From: Mucilaginibacter sp.
GTDB taxonomy: Bacteria > Bacteroidota > Bacteroidia > Sphingobacteriales > Sphingobacteriaceae
Assembly (NCBI RefSeq): GCF_025362475.1
Contig: NZ_JANYGH010000019.1
Span: forward strand, 1 to 64,000
DNA: 64,000 nt
Reading direction: 5' to 3'
A program made the translations under genes and the position numbers. The notes under the pieces were generated by a model. The model was not told the origin of the DNA and searched no databases. It saw only the letters and a list, made by a program, of their open reading frames with translations. Below are positions 34,733-42,451 of the stretch, piece after piece (position 1 is the first letter of the stretch; every line of letters starts with the position of its first letter).

Positions 34733-35683
34733 ATGCAATTAACAGGAGAAACAACATCAACGTGGGAGAAGGGCTATAACAACTATGGCCCGTGGCTTAA
34801 GGAGAAATATAAGGGCCATCGTGTATTTAAGGTAATTGTTGATGGCGGCTTTACCTGCCCCAACCGCGATGGCAGCAAAGGCTATGGTGGTTGTACGTAT
34901 TGCAACGTAGATTCTTTTACCCCATCGGTTAGCCGTAATGCCCCTACTGTGCGCGAGCAGGTGATACAAGGGATGGAGCGCGCCCGTACGGGTAATAAGG
35001 CCGATAAATTTATTATATACTTTCAGCCCAATACCAATACCTATGCGCCAACGCATTATTTAAAAATGATGTATGACGAGGCCCTGAGCTATGGCACCGA
35101 AGATATTGTTGGCCTGAGCATTGGCACCCGCCCGGATTGTATTGACGCGGAAAAAATAGCCCTGCTGGAAAGCTATACCGACAGGTTTGATGTCGACCTG
35201 GAAATGGGTATGGAATCTATTTATGACGAAACCCTGGGCCAGATTAACCGTGGATGCAACCACGAGGAATTAGTGAAAGCCCTAAAACTGGTTGAGAACA
35301 GTAAACTTGATGTGTGTGTACATACCATTTTTGGTTTCCCATGGGAAACGCATGAAATGATGCTGAAATACGCCGACGAGATTAACCGTTTCCCGCAGAT
35401 AAAATTTGTAAAATTCCATCACCTGCATATTGTAGAAGGCTCGGTAATGGGTGTTAAATATAAGCGTGAACCTTTTAAGGTATTCACCATTGATGAATAT
35501 GCCGACTTTTTGTGCGAGTTATTACCACGCGTTCGCCCGGATATCGTGATCCAAAGGCTCTTCGGCCTTAGCGACCGTGAACTGCTGATAGCCCCCAACT
35601 GGGGATTAAAAAAATCAGAGATCCAATACTATATCGACCAAAGGATATTGAGCCGCGGTGTGGTGCAGGGAAGTGCATTATAA
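34733..35683 (+). CDS. TIGR01212/YhcC-type radical SAM protein
   Basis: The 316-residue protein has a cysteine cluster C42, C54, C57 (TCPNRDGSKGYGGCTYCN) that binds the [4Fe-4S] cluster; the long C-x11-C-x2-C spacing is typical of the YhcC family rather than the classic CxxxCxxC. GLSIGTRPDCI and VGLSIG-type strands follow. The E. coli relative has been linked to glutamate metabolism and cell morphology only loosely; the reaction is unknown. Monocistronic. Confidence 0.88.
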   Translation: MQLTGETTSTWEKGYNNYGPWLKEKYKGHRVFKVIVDGGFTCPNRDGSKGYGGCTYCNVDSFTPSVSRNAPTVREQVIQGMERARTGNKADKFIIYFQPNTNTYAPTHYLKMMYDEALSYGTEDIVGLSIGTRPDCIDAEKIALLESYTDRFDVDLEMGMESIYDETLGQINRGCNHEELVKALKLVENSKLDVCVHTIFGFPWETHEMMLKYADEINRFPQIKFVKFHHLHIVEGSVMGVKYKREPFKVFTIDEYADFLCELLPRVRPDIVIQRLFGLSDRELLIAPNWGLKKSEIQYYIDQRILSRGVVQGSAL

Positions 35684-35685
35684 TA

Positions 35686-35811
35686 AATAGCTGCCGGAGT
35701 TTAGCGCAGCGTAACTCGTGGCCAACCTAATTTAAGCTTTCATTGATTATACTTGAGTTAAGCATTTGCAAATTAAGCTGAAAGCTTAGTTGTAAATACC
35801 ACGGATAACAA
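35686..35811. other. Intergenic stretch with a repeat-like remnant
   Basis: The sequence ccggagtttagcgcagcgtaactcg (about 35,695-35,719, in which gagtt pairs with aactc) looks like a degenerate intergenic repeat. Otherwise I see nothing between the convergent genes. Confidence 0.3.
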
Positions 35812-36684
35812 TTACTTATGGTAGTAGTATCTATACATTTTCTCCATTTTTTTATTGACATAAAAAATAGAAGTGTACAGGGTGCCGTCAGTATTATAAA
35901 TTAATTTGTCTGTGTATTGAGTTTTCTGAAATCCAACCGTTTCAAATCCAATGATTTCAACACATTGATTGTACCAGTTGAATTTATAGGTGCACCAATA
36001 TTCTTCCTCCTGCCTCGGTTTTAATTTGCTGATATTGATGATTTTATCGCCATTGGCTGTACTGTCTGTCTGCATGTTAAAGCTGTAGTCGGGAGTATCC
36101 TTTTTATAAAAATAATCTATAGTTTCCAGCTTGTTTTCATCATTATACCTTGCCATATTGGCAACATAAGGAAGCTGATTACCGGTTGTTTTAGTGATAC
36201 GATATAATCTTCCTATGGCGTCGTATTCTCTTTTCTCTTTGTTAACAAATAAGGTGTCTGTGTTGTAGTTTACGTGGTTTTCTAACCTTCCTACCGTATC
36301 ATAGGTATATTCATGAATAAGGTTAAAGCCTTTGCGATAAAACTTATTCTTCGAGTAAAAATATTCTACTTTTTTATTTATCAAGCCGAAATCATAATAG
36401 GTGTACACATTTTTCTTATCTAAAAAATTCTCGTTGTCAAAATGCACCTGATCTGTTAATTGGCCTTCTTTGTTATAGTTAAAATTTACTGCGCCTATAT
36501 AGGTTGAGTCGGCGATGCCTTTGCGGTTCAGCCTATACTCGTAACTTTCCCTGCGTACAATTTTGTTTGCTATTATAAATTTATCAGGAAACTGGTCTAT
36601 CCCCAGAAATTGTTCAATGATTTCCTGCGCCTGCAGGTTATTAAATAAAATAATGAAAAACAGCGAGAGTAAAGTTTGGCGCAT
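35812..36684 (-). CDS. Secreted protein with RHS/YD-like repeats
   Basis: The 290-residue protein has a signal peptide (MRQTLLSLFFIILFNNLQAQ) and a beta-rich body with repeated phrases such as YNKEGQLTDQVHF, YTYDTVGRLENHVNY and YDAIGRLYRITKTTG, like the tyrosine-aspartate repeats of RHS proteins. In Bacteroidota, short proteins of this type are common and uncharacterised. It is monocistronic and far too short to be a full RHS toxin. Confidence 0.7.
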   Translation of the reverse strand: MRQTLLSLFFIILFNNLQAQEIIEQFLGIDQFPDKFIIANKIVRRESYEYRLNRKGIADSTYIGAVNFNYNKEGQLTDQVHFDNENFLDKKNVYTYYDFGLINKKVEYFYSKNKFYRKGFNLIHEYTYDTVGRLENHVNYNTDTLFVNKEKREYDAIGRLYRITKTTGNQLPYVANMARYNDENKLETIDYFYKKDTPDYSFNMQTDSTANGDKIINISKLKPRQEEEYWCTYKFNWYNQCVEIIGFETVGFQKTQYTDKLIYNTDGTLYTSIFYVNKKMEKMYRYYYHK

Positions 36685-36848
36685 AAAGTTTGGTATGCGG
36701 CAAAATAATGAAATTTCAAGTAGTTAACCAAAGTCATTTGACAAACTTATTCCCCGCTTAGTACGTTTAAGGGCATTGTAACCTTTGGTATTAGTTTTGT
36801 TAACTTATGGTTGAAAAAACTGATTGAATTTTCTAATTTATAATTGTT

Positions 36849-38081
36849 TTGTCACAAAGAGCGCAACAAAATTATATTCCGGCCTTAACTGGCGTACGTG
36901 CAATGGCTGCCTACCTGGTGTTCATATCGCACTTTGCTTACGTTTTTGATGAAAAATTTCCTCACTCTGTGCAACGCTTTTTTAATGAGTTCCACATCGG
37001 GGTTACTATTTTCTTTGTGCTTTCGGGCTTTTTAATCGCTTTCCGTTATTTCGATAGTTTCAAACTTACTAAAAACTGGTTTAAGCAATACCTAAAAAAC
37101 CGGGTGGCCCGTATTTACCCCATGTACGCTATTTTAACCATTGGGGCTTTTGTCGCCTATTACTTTACCAATAACCAAATAGTTACCGCCGGGCACAACC
37201 CTATTGTGATGTTTTTGATGAACATCGTTTTTTTGCGGGGCTTTTTTGATCAGTTTAAATTTACGGGAATTGCACAGGGCTGGTCGCTCACAGTAGAGGA
37301 ATGTTTTTACTTTTCGGCACCGTTTATTTTCCTGGTAGCCACCAAATACAAAAAGTTTTATATCCAACCCATCGCGGTTACCGCTTTAGGTGCGGTACTG
37401 GTATTGATATGCAGTCATGTAAACTGGTATGGCTTTTTCGGCAACTTTACATTTATGATGCTTTACACCTTTTTGGGCCGGTGTTTTGAGTTTTTTGCCG
37501 GGATACAGCTGGCGCTCATTGTGCGCAAGCAAAAACTGGACGGGAGCAGCAAGAAGAAATTTACCTACCTGGGTTTTTTTATGATCTTCTTCTGCGTTTG
37601 GATCATGTCTACCCTACCCATCCCTGCCGGGCAGGAAGCAGGTTTACATAACCCTTTTGGTATCATCACCAATAATTACTTGCTGGCTTTATCAATTGCG
37701 CTGTTCTTTTACGGCATACTTACCGAAACCACGGTGCTTAAAAAAATACTGGCCAACCCGTTTGTGGAGTTACTGGGCAAAAGCTCATACATATTTTACC
37801 TGGTACACCTGGGTTACATGTATAACTTTTTGCATTATAGTTTTAACTGGCTAAATGATTACACATTTGAGCTTTATGATAAGTGGGGACTTAACTGGCA
37901 CTCACCCTTTGAGTACGATAGTTTAAACCTTCTTTACGCTTTTCTCGTTTTAAATGTAATATCAATCACTTTGTTTAAACTTATTGAGGAACCGCTCAAC
38001 CATTATATTCGCAGATCAGATTTCCTGATCAGGAATAAGCGGTATAATCCCGAAAATGAGTCGGCAAAGATCAGTGCATAA
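36849..38081 (+). CDS. Acyltransferase 3 family membrane protein
   Basis: The 410-residue protein has about ten membrane spans and opens with YIPALTGVRAMAAYLVFISHFAY, the conserved front of acyltransferase-3 proteins (with H27 as the likely catalytic His), which O-acylate polysaccharides or lipids across the inner membrane. The front is encoded before the first ATG, so TTG at 36,849 is the probable start. It precedes two CE7-type esterases, which could reverse such acylations. Confidence 0.85.
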   Translation: MSQRAQQNYIPALTGVRAMAAYLVFISHFAYVFDEKFPHSVQRFFNEFHIGVTIFFVLSGFLIAFRYFDSFKLTKNWFKQYLKNRVARIYPMYAILTIGAFVAYYFTNNQIVTAGHNPIVMFLMNIVFLRGFFDQFKFTGIAQGWSLTVEECFYFSAPFIFLVATKYKKFYIQPIAVTALGAVLVLICSHVNWYGFFGNFTFMMLYTFLGRCFEFFAGIQLALIVRKQKLDGSSKKKFTYLGFFMIFFCVWIMSTLPIPAGQEAGLHNPFGIITNNYLLALSIALFFYGILTETTVLKKILANPFVELLGKSSYIFYLVHLGYMYNFLHYSFNWLNDYTFELYDKWGLNWHSPFEYDSLNLLYAFLVLNVISITLFKLIEEPLNHYIRRSDFLIRNKRYNPENESAKISA

Positions 38082-38090
38082 TCATTATTT

Positions 38091-39425
38091 ATGGCGATCA
38101 ATTTAAAAAAATACATACTCGTTGCTTTGGCAATAACCACCTTTCAGCATGCTTTTGCTCAGCATGATTCTCCGAAGGGAAAAACCCCGGCAGTAGTTAA
38201 AGAAGATGAGGGAACTGTATCAACCGTATTAAACATCAATAATAAAGAAGGCATTTTTAGTTCAACCGCATCATTTACTTTTGATGTTAAAAACACTTAT
38301 GATACCGAGCAGACGGGCACCATATCATACGTGCTTACCGACGAAAAAGGCGTAAAAGTTAAAGCCCTGAATAAAACGGTAAAAATTGGCAAGAATAGCG
38401 ATGAGCGCTACAATTTTGAGATACCAACATTAAAAACCGGGTTTTACAAACTGAATATGATGATCAACGTATCTGATTATGATGATACTACCCGCCGCGC
38501 TTTTGGTATCAGGGCCGATGATATTAAGTCGGCTTACCCAAAACCAGCAGATTTTGACAGCTTTTGGAAAACGGCCAAGGCCGAACTGGCCAAGGTAAAA
38601 CCTCAGTTTAAAGTAACCGAACAGCCATCGCAAAACACCGATAACCGCCGGGTTTTCCTTATCGAGATGAAATCATTAGACAACCTCACCATCCGCGGAT
38701 GGATGACCTTGCCTAAAACAAGCAACAAAAGCAAAAAATTTTCGGTACTATTGGGTTTGCCGGGTTACCAGGTGGTGCTTAAGCCCATTGTTGGTAAAGA
38801 TGATGACCTGGCTATCATCACCCTCAATACCCGCGGCCAGGGTAACAGCCGCGATGTGATCCATACCGAACGCGATGCCTTTATCTCCTACAACATTGAG
38901 GATAAAAACAAATATGTGATGCGTGGCGTAATTATGGATTGCGTACGTGCCGTTGATTTTATTTACTCGCGCCCCGAGCTACGGCATGACCAAATCCTGG
39001 CTACAGGTGGTAGTATGGGCGGATATTTGGCCATAGCGCTTGCAGGTTTAGATAACAGGATAACTATTTGCTCGGCACAAAACCCCATTTTAAGCGATGT
39101 TCACAACCTGGTGGGCACAACTGAATGGCCCATGAATGATATCAGAAAATATGTTGCCGGAAAGCCCGATGTAACATTCGACCAGGTTTTACACAACATG
39201 GAATATTACGATACCAAAAACTTTGCTACAGATGTTAAATGCCCTACACTGCTGGGTTTAGGCCTGCTTGATCCATATGTACCGCCCAGCAATGGTTACG
39301 CTGTTTATAACTCTTTAAATACCGATAAAAAAGTGATGGTTTATAAAGACCTGGGGCACGAGGTGAGTCAGAAATATAAAGATTATGAAGGCAGCTGGAT
39401 GCGCGACACCTTTGGCTTATTTTAA
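38091..39425 (+). CDS. CE7-type (acetyl xylan esterase-like) alpha/beta hydrolase, copy 1
   Basis: The 444-residue protein has a signal peptide (ends near AFAQ, residue 24), an Ig-like beta domain (about 40-145) and an AXE1-type hydrolase (about 150-444). PADFDSFW opens the domain; the triad is Ser308 in GGSMGGY, Asp in GLLDPYVPP and His in DLGHEV. CE7 enzymes remove acetyl groups from sugars or antibiotics in the cell envelope. A barrel gene separates it from a close paralog. Confidence 0.85.
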   Translation: MAINLKKYILVALAITTFQHAFAQHDSPKGKTPAVVKEDEGTVSTVLNINNKEGIFSSTASFTFDVKNTYDTEQTGTISYVLTDEKGVKVKALNKTVKIGKNSDERYNFEIPTLKTGFYKLNMMINVSDYDDTTRRAFGIRADDIKSAYPKPADFDSFWKTAKAELAKVKPQFKVTEQPSQNTDNRRVFLIEMKSLDNLTIRGWMTLPKTSNKSKKFSVLLGLPGYQVVLKPIVGKDDDLAIITLNTRGQGNSRDVIHTERDAFISYNIEDKNKYVMRGVIMDCVRAVDFIYSRPELRHDQILATGGSMGGYLAIALAGLDNRITICSAQNPILSDVHNLVGTTEWPMNDIRKYVAGKPDVTFDQVLHNMEYYDTKNFATDVKCPTLLGLGLLDPYVPPSNGYAVYNSLNTDKKVMVYKDLGHEVSQKYKDYEGSWMRDTFGLF

Positions 39426-39434
39426 CCTACACCT

Positions 39435-40301
39435 ATGAATAAAACTATGACCATTAATAAAACCTTATCCAAATACCTGTTTGCCGCTGTTATACTGCTA
39501 ACGTTAACGCATAACAACAGTTTTGCCGATGGCTTCCCCGTTAGACCGGGCAGGTTCTCTTTATCACCATCGGTAAGTTACTTTTTTGCCAACAAGCAAT
39601 GGGATAGCGTAAGCCATAAAAAAGCTTTTGATGATGGAGGTCGTTTCCAATCATTCAGCTATTCACTATACTCAGAATATGGCTTGAGCCGTAAGTTTAC
39701 GCTTTCGGCATTGGTGCCCTTTATTATGAACGATTTTAGGACCAATACCAATGGCAGCTTTAAAAGTTCGGGGTTCCAGGATATAGAAATTGGTGTAAAA
39801 TACTACCTGGCCAATATTAATTACAAATACTATTTCAGCATAAAAGCATCGGGTATTATACCGGCATACACCAATACAAAGCTTGGCTATCAACAAGCCG
39901 GTGCCGAACTTAAGCTGGCCTTTGCAGGCAGCGGGCATTTATTTGGCAAGCAAAGTTATTTTGTTTTAGAAAACGGCGTACGTGAATATTTTGGAACCGA
40001 ATCTGTTTTTCAGGATAGATATAATGCAACCTACGGTTTAACACTGGATAAAAACTTTCATGAGCAGGTATCAGTTAGTGTTGGTGGTTTTTATGCAACC
40101 AGCCAAAACAAGCAGTTTGATTTAACAAACCCCAATAACAGTAAAAACTTTGCCTTTAACCAGGTATCGTTAAGTTACGGGCATGCATTCAGTAAAAGCT
40201 TATCGCTATTTTTAACCGGAGGTACTTTTATCACCGGCCGTAATACTGGCGCGGGCAGCAGTGCCTCCGTATCACTAAACTACCGTATTGATACCAGGTA
40301 A
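39435..40301 (+). CDS. Outer-membrane beta-barrel protein between two esterases
   Basis: The 288-residue protein has a signal peptide (cleavage near NNSFA, residue 31) and a mature part of amphipathic beta strands (YYFSIKASGIIPAY, YFVLENGVREYFG, QVSVSVGGFYAT, SLSLFLTGGTFITG), ending in SVSLNYRID. It looks like a transporter- or porin-like barrel. The 9-bp gap to the first esterase and 33-bp gap to the second indicate one operon. ATG at 39,447 is an alternative start. Confidence 0.8.
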   Translation: MNKTMTINKTLSKYLFAAVILLTLTHNNSFADGFPVRPGRFSLSPSVSYFFANKQWDSVSHKKAFDDGGRFQSFSYSLYSEYGLSRKFTLSALVPFIMNDFRTNTNGSFKSSGFQDIEIGVKYYLANINYKYYFSIKASGIIPAYTNTKLGYQQAGAELKLAFAGSGHLFGKQSYFVLENGVREYFGTESVFQDRYNATYGLTLDKNFHEQVSVSVGGFYATSQNKQFDLTNPNNSKNFAFNQVSLSYGHAFSKSLSLFLTGGTFITGRNTGAGSSASVSLNYRIDTR

Positions 40302-40334
40302 GCTGGTATTGATTACCTATCACAATAAAATATC

Positions 40335-41645
40335 ATGACCAGCCTAAAACCTTACATTGCTGTACTTGGCTTAACCTGCCTTTTAATTATCAACCGGGCC
40401 AACGGCAAAACTCCCGTTCACAAGATTGATGACGAAGTTTCAACCACGCTTATTGCAGGCAGTAAAGATGCCATTTTCAGCAACCGGGCCAGCTATACAT
40501 TTAACGTAAAAAATGCAACGGATGCCCCGCAAACTGGCACGGTATCATATATTGCTACCACCCCTGCCGGCGTTACTGTGGCCAAAGAAACAAGGCAGGT
40601 AAAATTATCAAAGCACAGCAGCGCGGGTTATGATTTTACAATACCAGCTCAAAAACCAGGATTTTATAAAATAAATTTCATGGTGAACGTATCTGATTAT
40701 GACGATACTACCCGCCGCGTTTTTGGCATCCGGCCAGATGAGATCCAATCGGAGCACGGTCGCCCGGCTGATTTTGACAGCTTTTGGCAAAGCACTAAAG
40801 CCGAATTAGCAGCGGTTAAGCCCGATTTTAAAATGATCGAAAAGACCGATCAATCGACAGAGAACCGCAAGGTATACCTCATCGAGATGAAATCATTGGA
40901 TAATATTACTGTTCGCGGTTGGCTTACTATCCCTAAAACAACGGTTAAAAATAAAAGGTTCACCACGTTTTTAGCTTTGCCCGGTTACCAAGTTGATTTA
41001 AAGCCCATGCTGGGTCAGGATGATGACATTGCCATACTTGCCCTTAACGTACGCGGGCAAGGCAACAGCCGCGACGTGATACACCCTAAAAGACTGGAAT
41101 TTATCAGTCTTAACGTAGAGGACAAAAATAAATATGTGCTTCGCGGCGCCATTATGGATTGTATCCGTGCGATTGATTTCATCAACTCGCGCCCGGAGCT
41201 TGATCCCAAACGCGTTGAAGTATCAGGTGGCAGTATGGGTGGTTTCCTGGCGGCGGCCGTAGCCGGCTTGGATAGCCGCGCCCAACTCATCTCCTCACAA
41301 AACCCTATCCTCAGCGATATCCGTAACCTTACCGACCAGGACGACTGGCCCATGTACGACCTGCGGAAGTACGCCGGCGAAAAGGGATATAAATTTGATA
41401 AGATCCTGGACAACCTGGATTACTTCGATATCAAGAACTTTGCCCAGAATATACAAACCCCGATCCTTTTAGGCATCGGCCTGCTTGATCACCTGGCGCC
41501 TCCCAACAACGAGTACGCCTTCTACAACCTCATCAACAAAAAATACCGCGACATCATGGTTTTTAAAGACCTTGGCCACGAAGTACCCATGGTTTATGTT
41601 CTTGAAGAAGGACATAGGATGAGGGATAAGTTTGGGCTGTTTTAG
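40335..41645 (+). CDS. CE7-type (acetyl xylan esterase-like) alpha/beta hydrolase, copy 2
   Basis: The 436-residue protein is a close paralog of the gene at 38,091 over its entire length, with the same blocks (FYKI/LN followed by MVNVSDYDDTTRRVFGI, RPADFDSFW, YLIEMKSLDN, ALNVRGQGNSRDVIH). Triad: Ser in GGSMGGF, Asp in GLLDHLAPP, His in DLGHEV. The signal sequence is less clear (ends near NG of INRANG). The duplicate flanks the barrel, so the operon has arisen by tandem duplication. Confidence 0.85.
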   Translation: MTSLKPYIAVLGLTCLLIINRANGKTPVHKIDDEVSTTLIAGSKDAIFSNRASYTFNVKNATDAPQTGTVSYIATTPAGVTVAKETRQVKLSKHSSAGYDFTIPAQKPGFYKINFMVNVSDYDDTTRRVFGIRPDEIQSEHGRPADFDSFWQSTKAELAAVKPDFKMIEKTDQSTENRKVYLIEMKSLDNITVRGWLTIPKTTVKNKRFTTFLALPGYQVDLKPMLGQDDDIAILALNVRGQGNSRDVIHPKRLEFISLNVEDKNKYVLRGAIMDCIRAIDFINSRPELDPKRVEVSGGSMGGFLAAAVAGLDSRAQLISSQNPILSDIRNLTDQDDWPMYDLRKYAGEKGYKFDKILDNLDYFDIKNFAQNIQTPILLGIGLLDHLAPPNNEYAFYNLINKKYRDIMVFKDLGHEVPMVYVLEEGHRMRDKFGLF

Positions 41646-41663
41646 GAAAACCAGAAGTAAATA

Positions 41664-41727
41664 AAAAAGAGGCCTGTCATCCTGAGCCTGTCGAAGGATG
41701 CGCGCAGAGGCTTTTGACTACATGCTT
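41664..41727 (+). repeat. Left half of the CCTGAGCCTGTCGAAG palindrome (copy 2), upstream of the GIY-YIG gene
   Basis: The sequence follows the full copies (aaaaagaggcctgtc, ctgagcctgtcgaagg, cgcgcagaggc, ctacatgctt) up to the middle, then changes into unique DNA where the second arm cgacaagctcagcagg should come. The GIY-YIG gene begins 30 bp further on. Confidence 0.75.
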
Positions 41728-41757
41728 AACATCGGCTGTTATTTAGATCATTATCAT

Positions 41758-42048
41758 ATGAACCATTATCATGTCTATATTTTGCTTTGCAGCGATGGCT
41801 CATATTATACGGGCATTACCAATAATATGGAGAGAAGGCTTATCGAACATCAATCGGGAGAAAATAAAGACTGCTATACTTTTAAGCGGAGACCTGTAAA
41901 GCTGGTCTTTAATGAAGTATTTAACGATGTTAATCACGCAATTGCATTTGAAAAACAAGTTAAAGGTTGGCGGCGAGCAAAAAAAGAGGCCATTATAAAC
42001 GGGAACTGGGATTTATTACCGGAATTATCAAAGGCAAAAGGCCTGTAA
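41758..42048 (+). CDS. GIY-YIG nuclease-domain protein (YhbQ-like)
   Basis: From ATG 41,758 the protein has 96 residues and is a bare GIY-YIG domain: YHVYILLCSDGSYYTGITNNMERRLIEH has the two motif tyrosines and the catalytic Arg, followed by the conserved Glu in AFEKQVKGWRRAKKE and an Asn near the end (INGNW). The longer reading from 41,698 starts inside the repeat. The last codons and stop (AAA GGC CTG TAA) are made by the next repeat copy. Single-domain proteins like this are common in Bacteroidota; the target is unknown. Confidence 0.85.
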   Translation: MNHYHVYILLCSDGSYYTGITNNMERRLIEHQSGENKDCYTFKRRPVKLVFNEVFNDVNHAIAFEKQVKGWRRAKKEAIINGNWDLLPELSKAKGL

Positions 42049-42100
42049 CCCTGACTTTGAAGGGCGTGCGTGGAGGTCTTTGCGCACATGTTTTGACGAA
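42037..42100 (+). repeat. Degenerate half-copy of the palindrome behind the GIY-YIG gene
   Basis: aaaggcctgtaaccctgact..., ttgaagggcgtgcgtggaggtc and gcgcacatgttttgacga follow the left arm and centre of the full copies with many changes and lack the right arm. It overlaps the 3' end of the nuclease gene. Confidence 0.65.
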
Positions 42101-42115
42101 TTATTGTATAGCGTA

Positions 42116-42205
42116 AAAAGCCTGTCACCCTGAGCCTGTCGAAGGGCGCGCGTAGAGGCCTTAGCCTACATGCTTCGACAAGCTCAGCAGGACAGCCCTT
42201 TTTTT
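42116..42205 (+). repeat. Full palindrome, CCTGAGCCTGTCGAAG family (copy 3)
   Basis: Arms gcctgtcaccctgagcctgt and cttcgacaagctcagcagga are imperfect reverse complements around gggcgcgcgtagaggccttagcctacatg. A T run follows on the plus strand, so it could also terminate transcription. Confidence 0.8.
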
Positions 42206-42258
42206 TATTATCATTTTATTCTTCAATATATATCGAAATTTTAAAACTCCTCATATAG

Positions 42259-42437
42259 TGTTTGTAAACGTAAGCACATTCTAAAAAGGCCTGTCCTCTT
42301 TTTAAATCATCATTTCATCTTCATGTTTGTAAACGTAAGTACATTTTAAAAGGGCCTGTCACCCTGAGCCTGTCGAAGGGCGCGCGCAGAGGCCTTTGCC
42401 CACATGCTTCGACAAGCTCAGCAGGACAGCCCTCTTT
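42259..42437 (+). repeat. 37-bp direct repeat, one copy with and one without the palindrome (copy 4)
   Basis: 42,259-42,295 and 42,324-42,360 match at 34 of 37 bases (tgtttgtaaacgtaag...ggcctgtc). The second continues into a complete palindrome unit (to 42,437, ending ggacagccctctttt), while the first goes directly from ggcctgtc to ctctttt. The first therefore looks like the second minus the palindromic core. Confidence 0.75.
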
Positions 42438-42451
42438 TAACCTTCCCCCTC

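Noticed and set aside
35812..36684. RHS toxin interpretation of the YD-repeat protein
   Set aside because: At 290 residues it lacks the RHS core, the autoproteolysis motif and any C-terminal toxin domain or immunity gene.
41698..41757. Start of the GIY-YIG gene at 41,698
   Set aside because: The extra 20 residues are encoded in repeat DNA and do not belong to the nuclease domain, which begins just after the ATG at 41,758.
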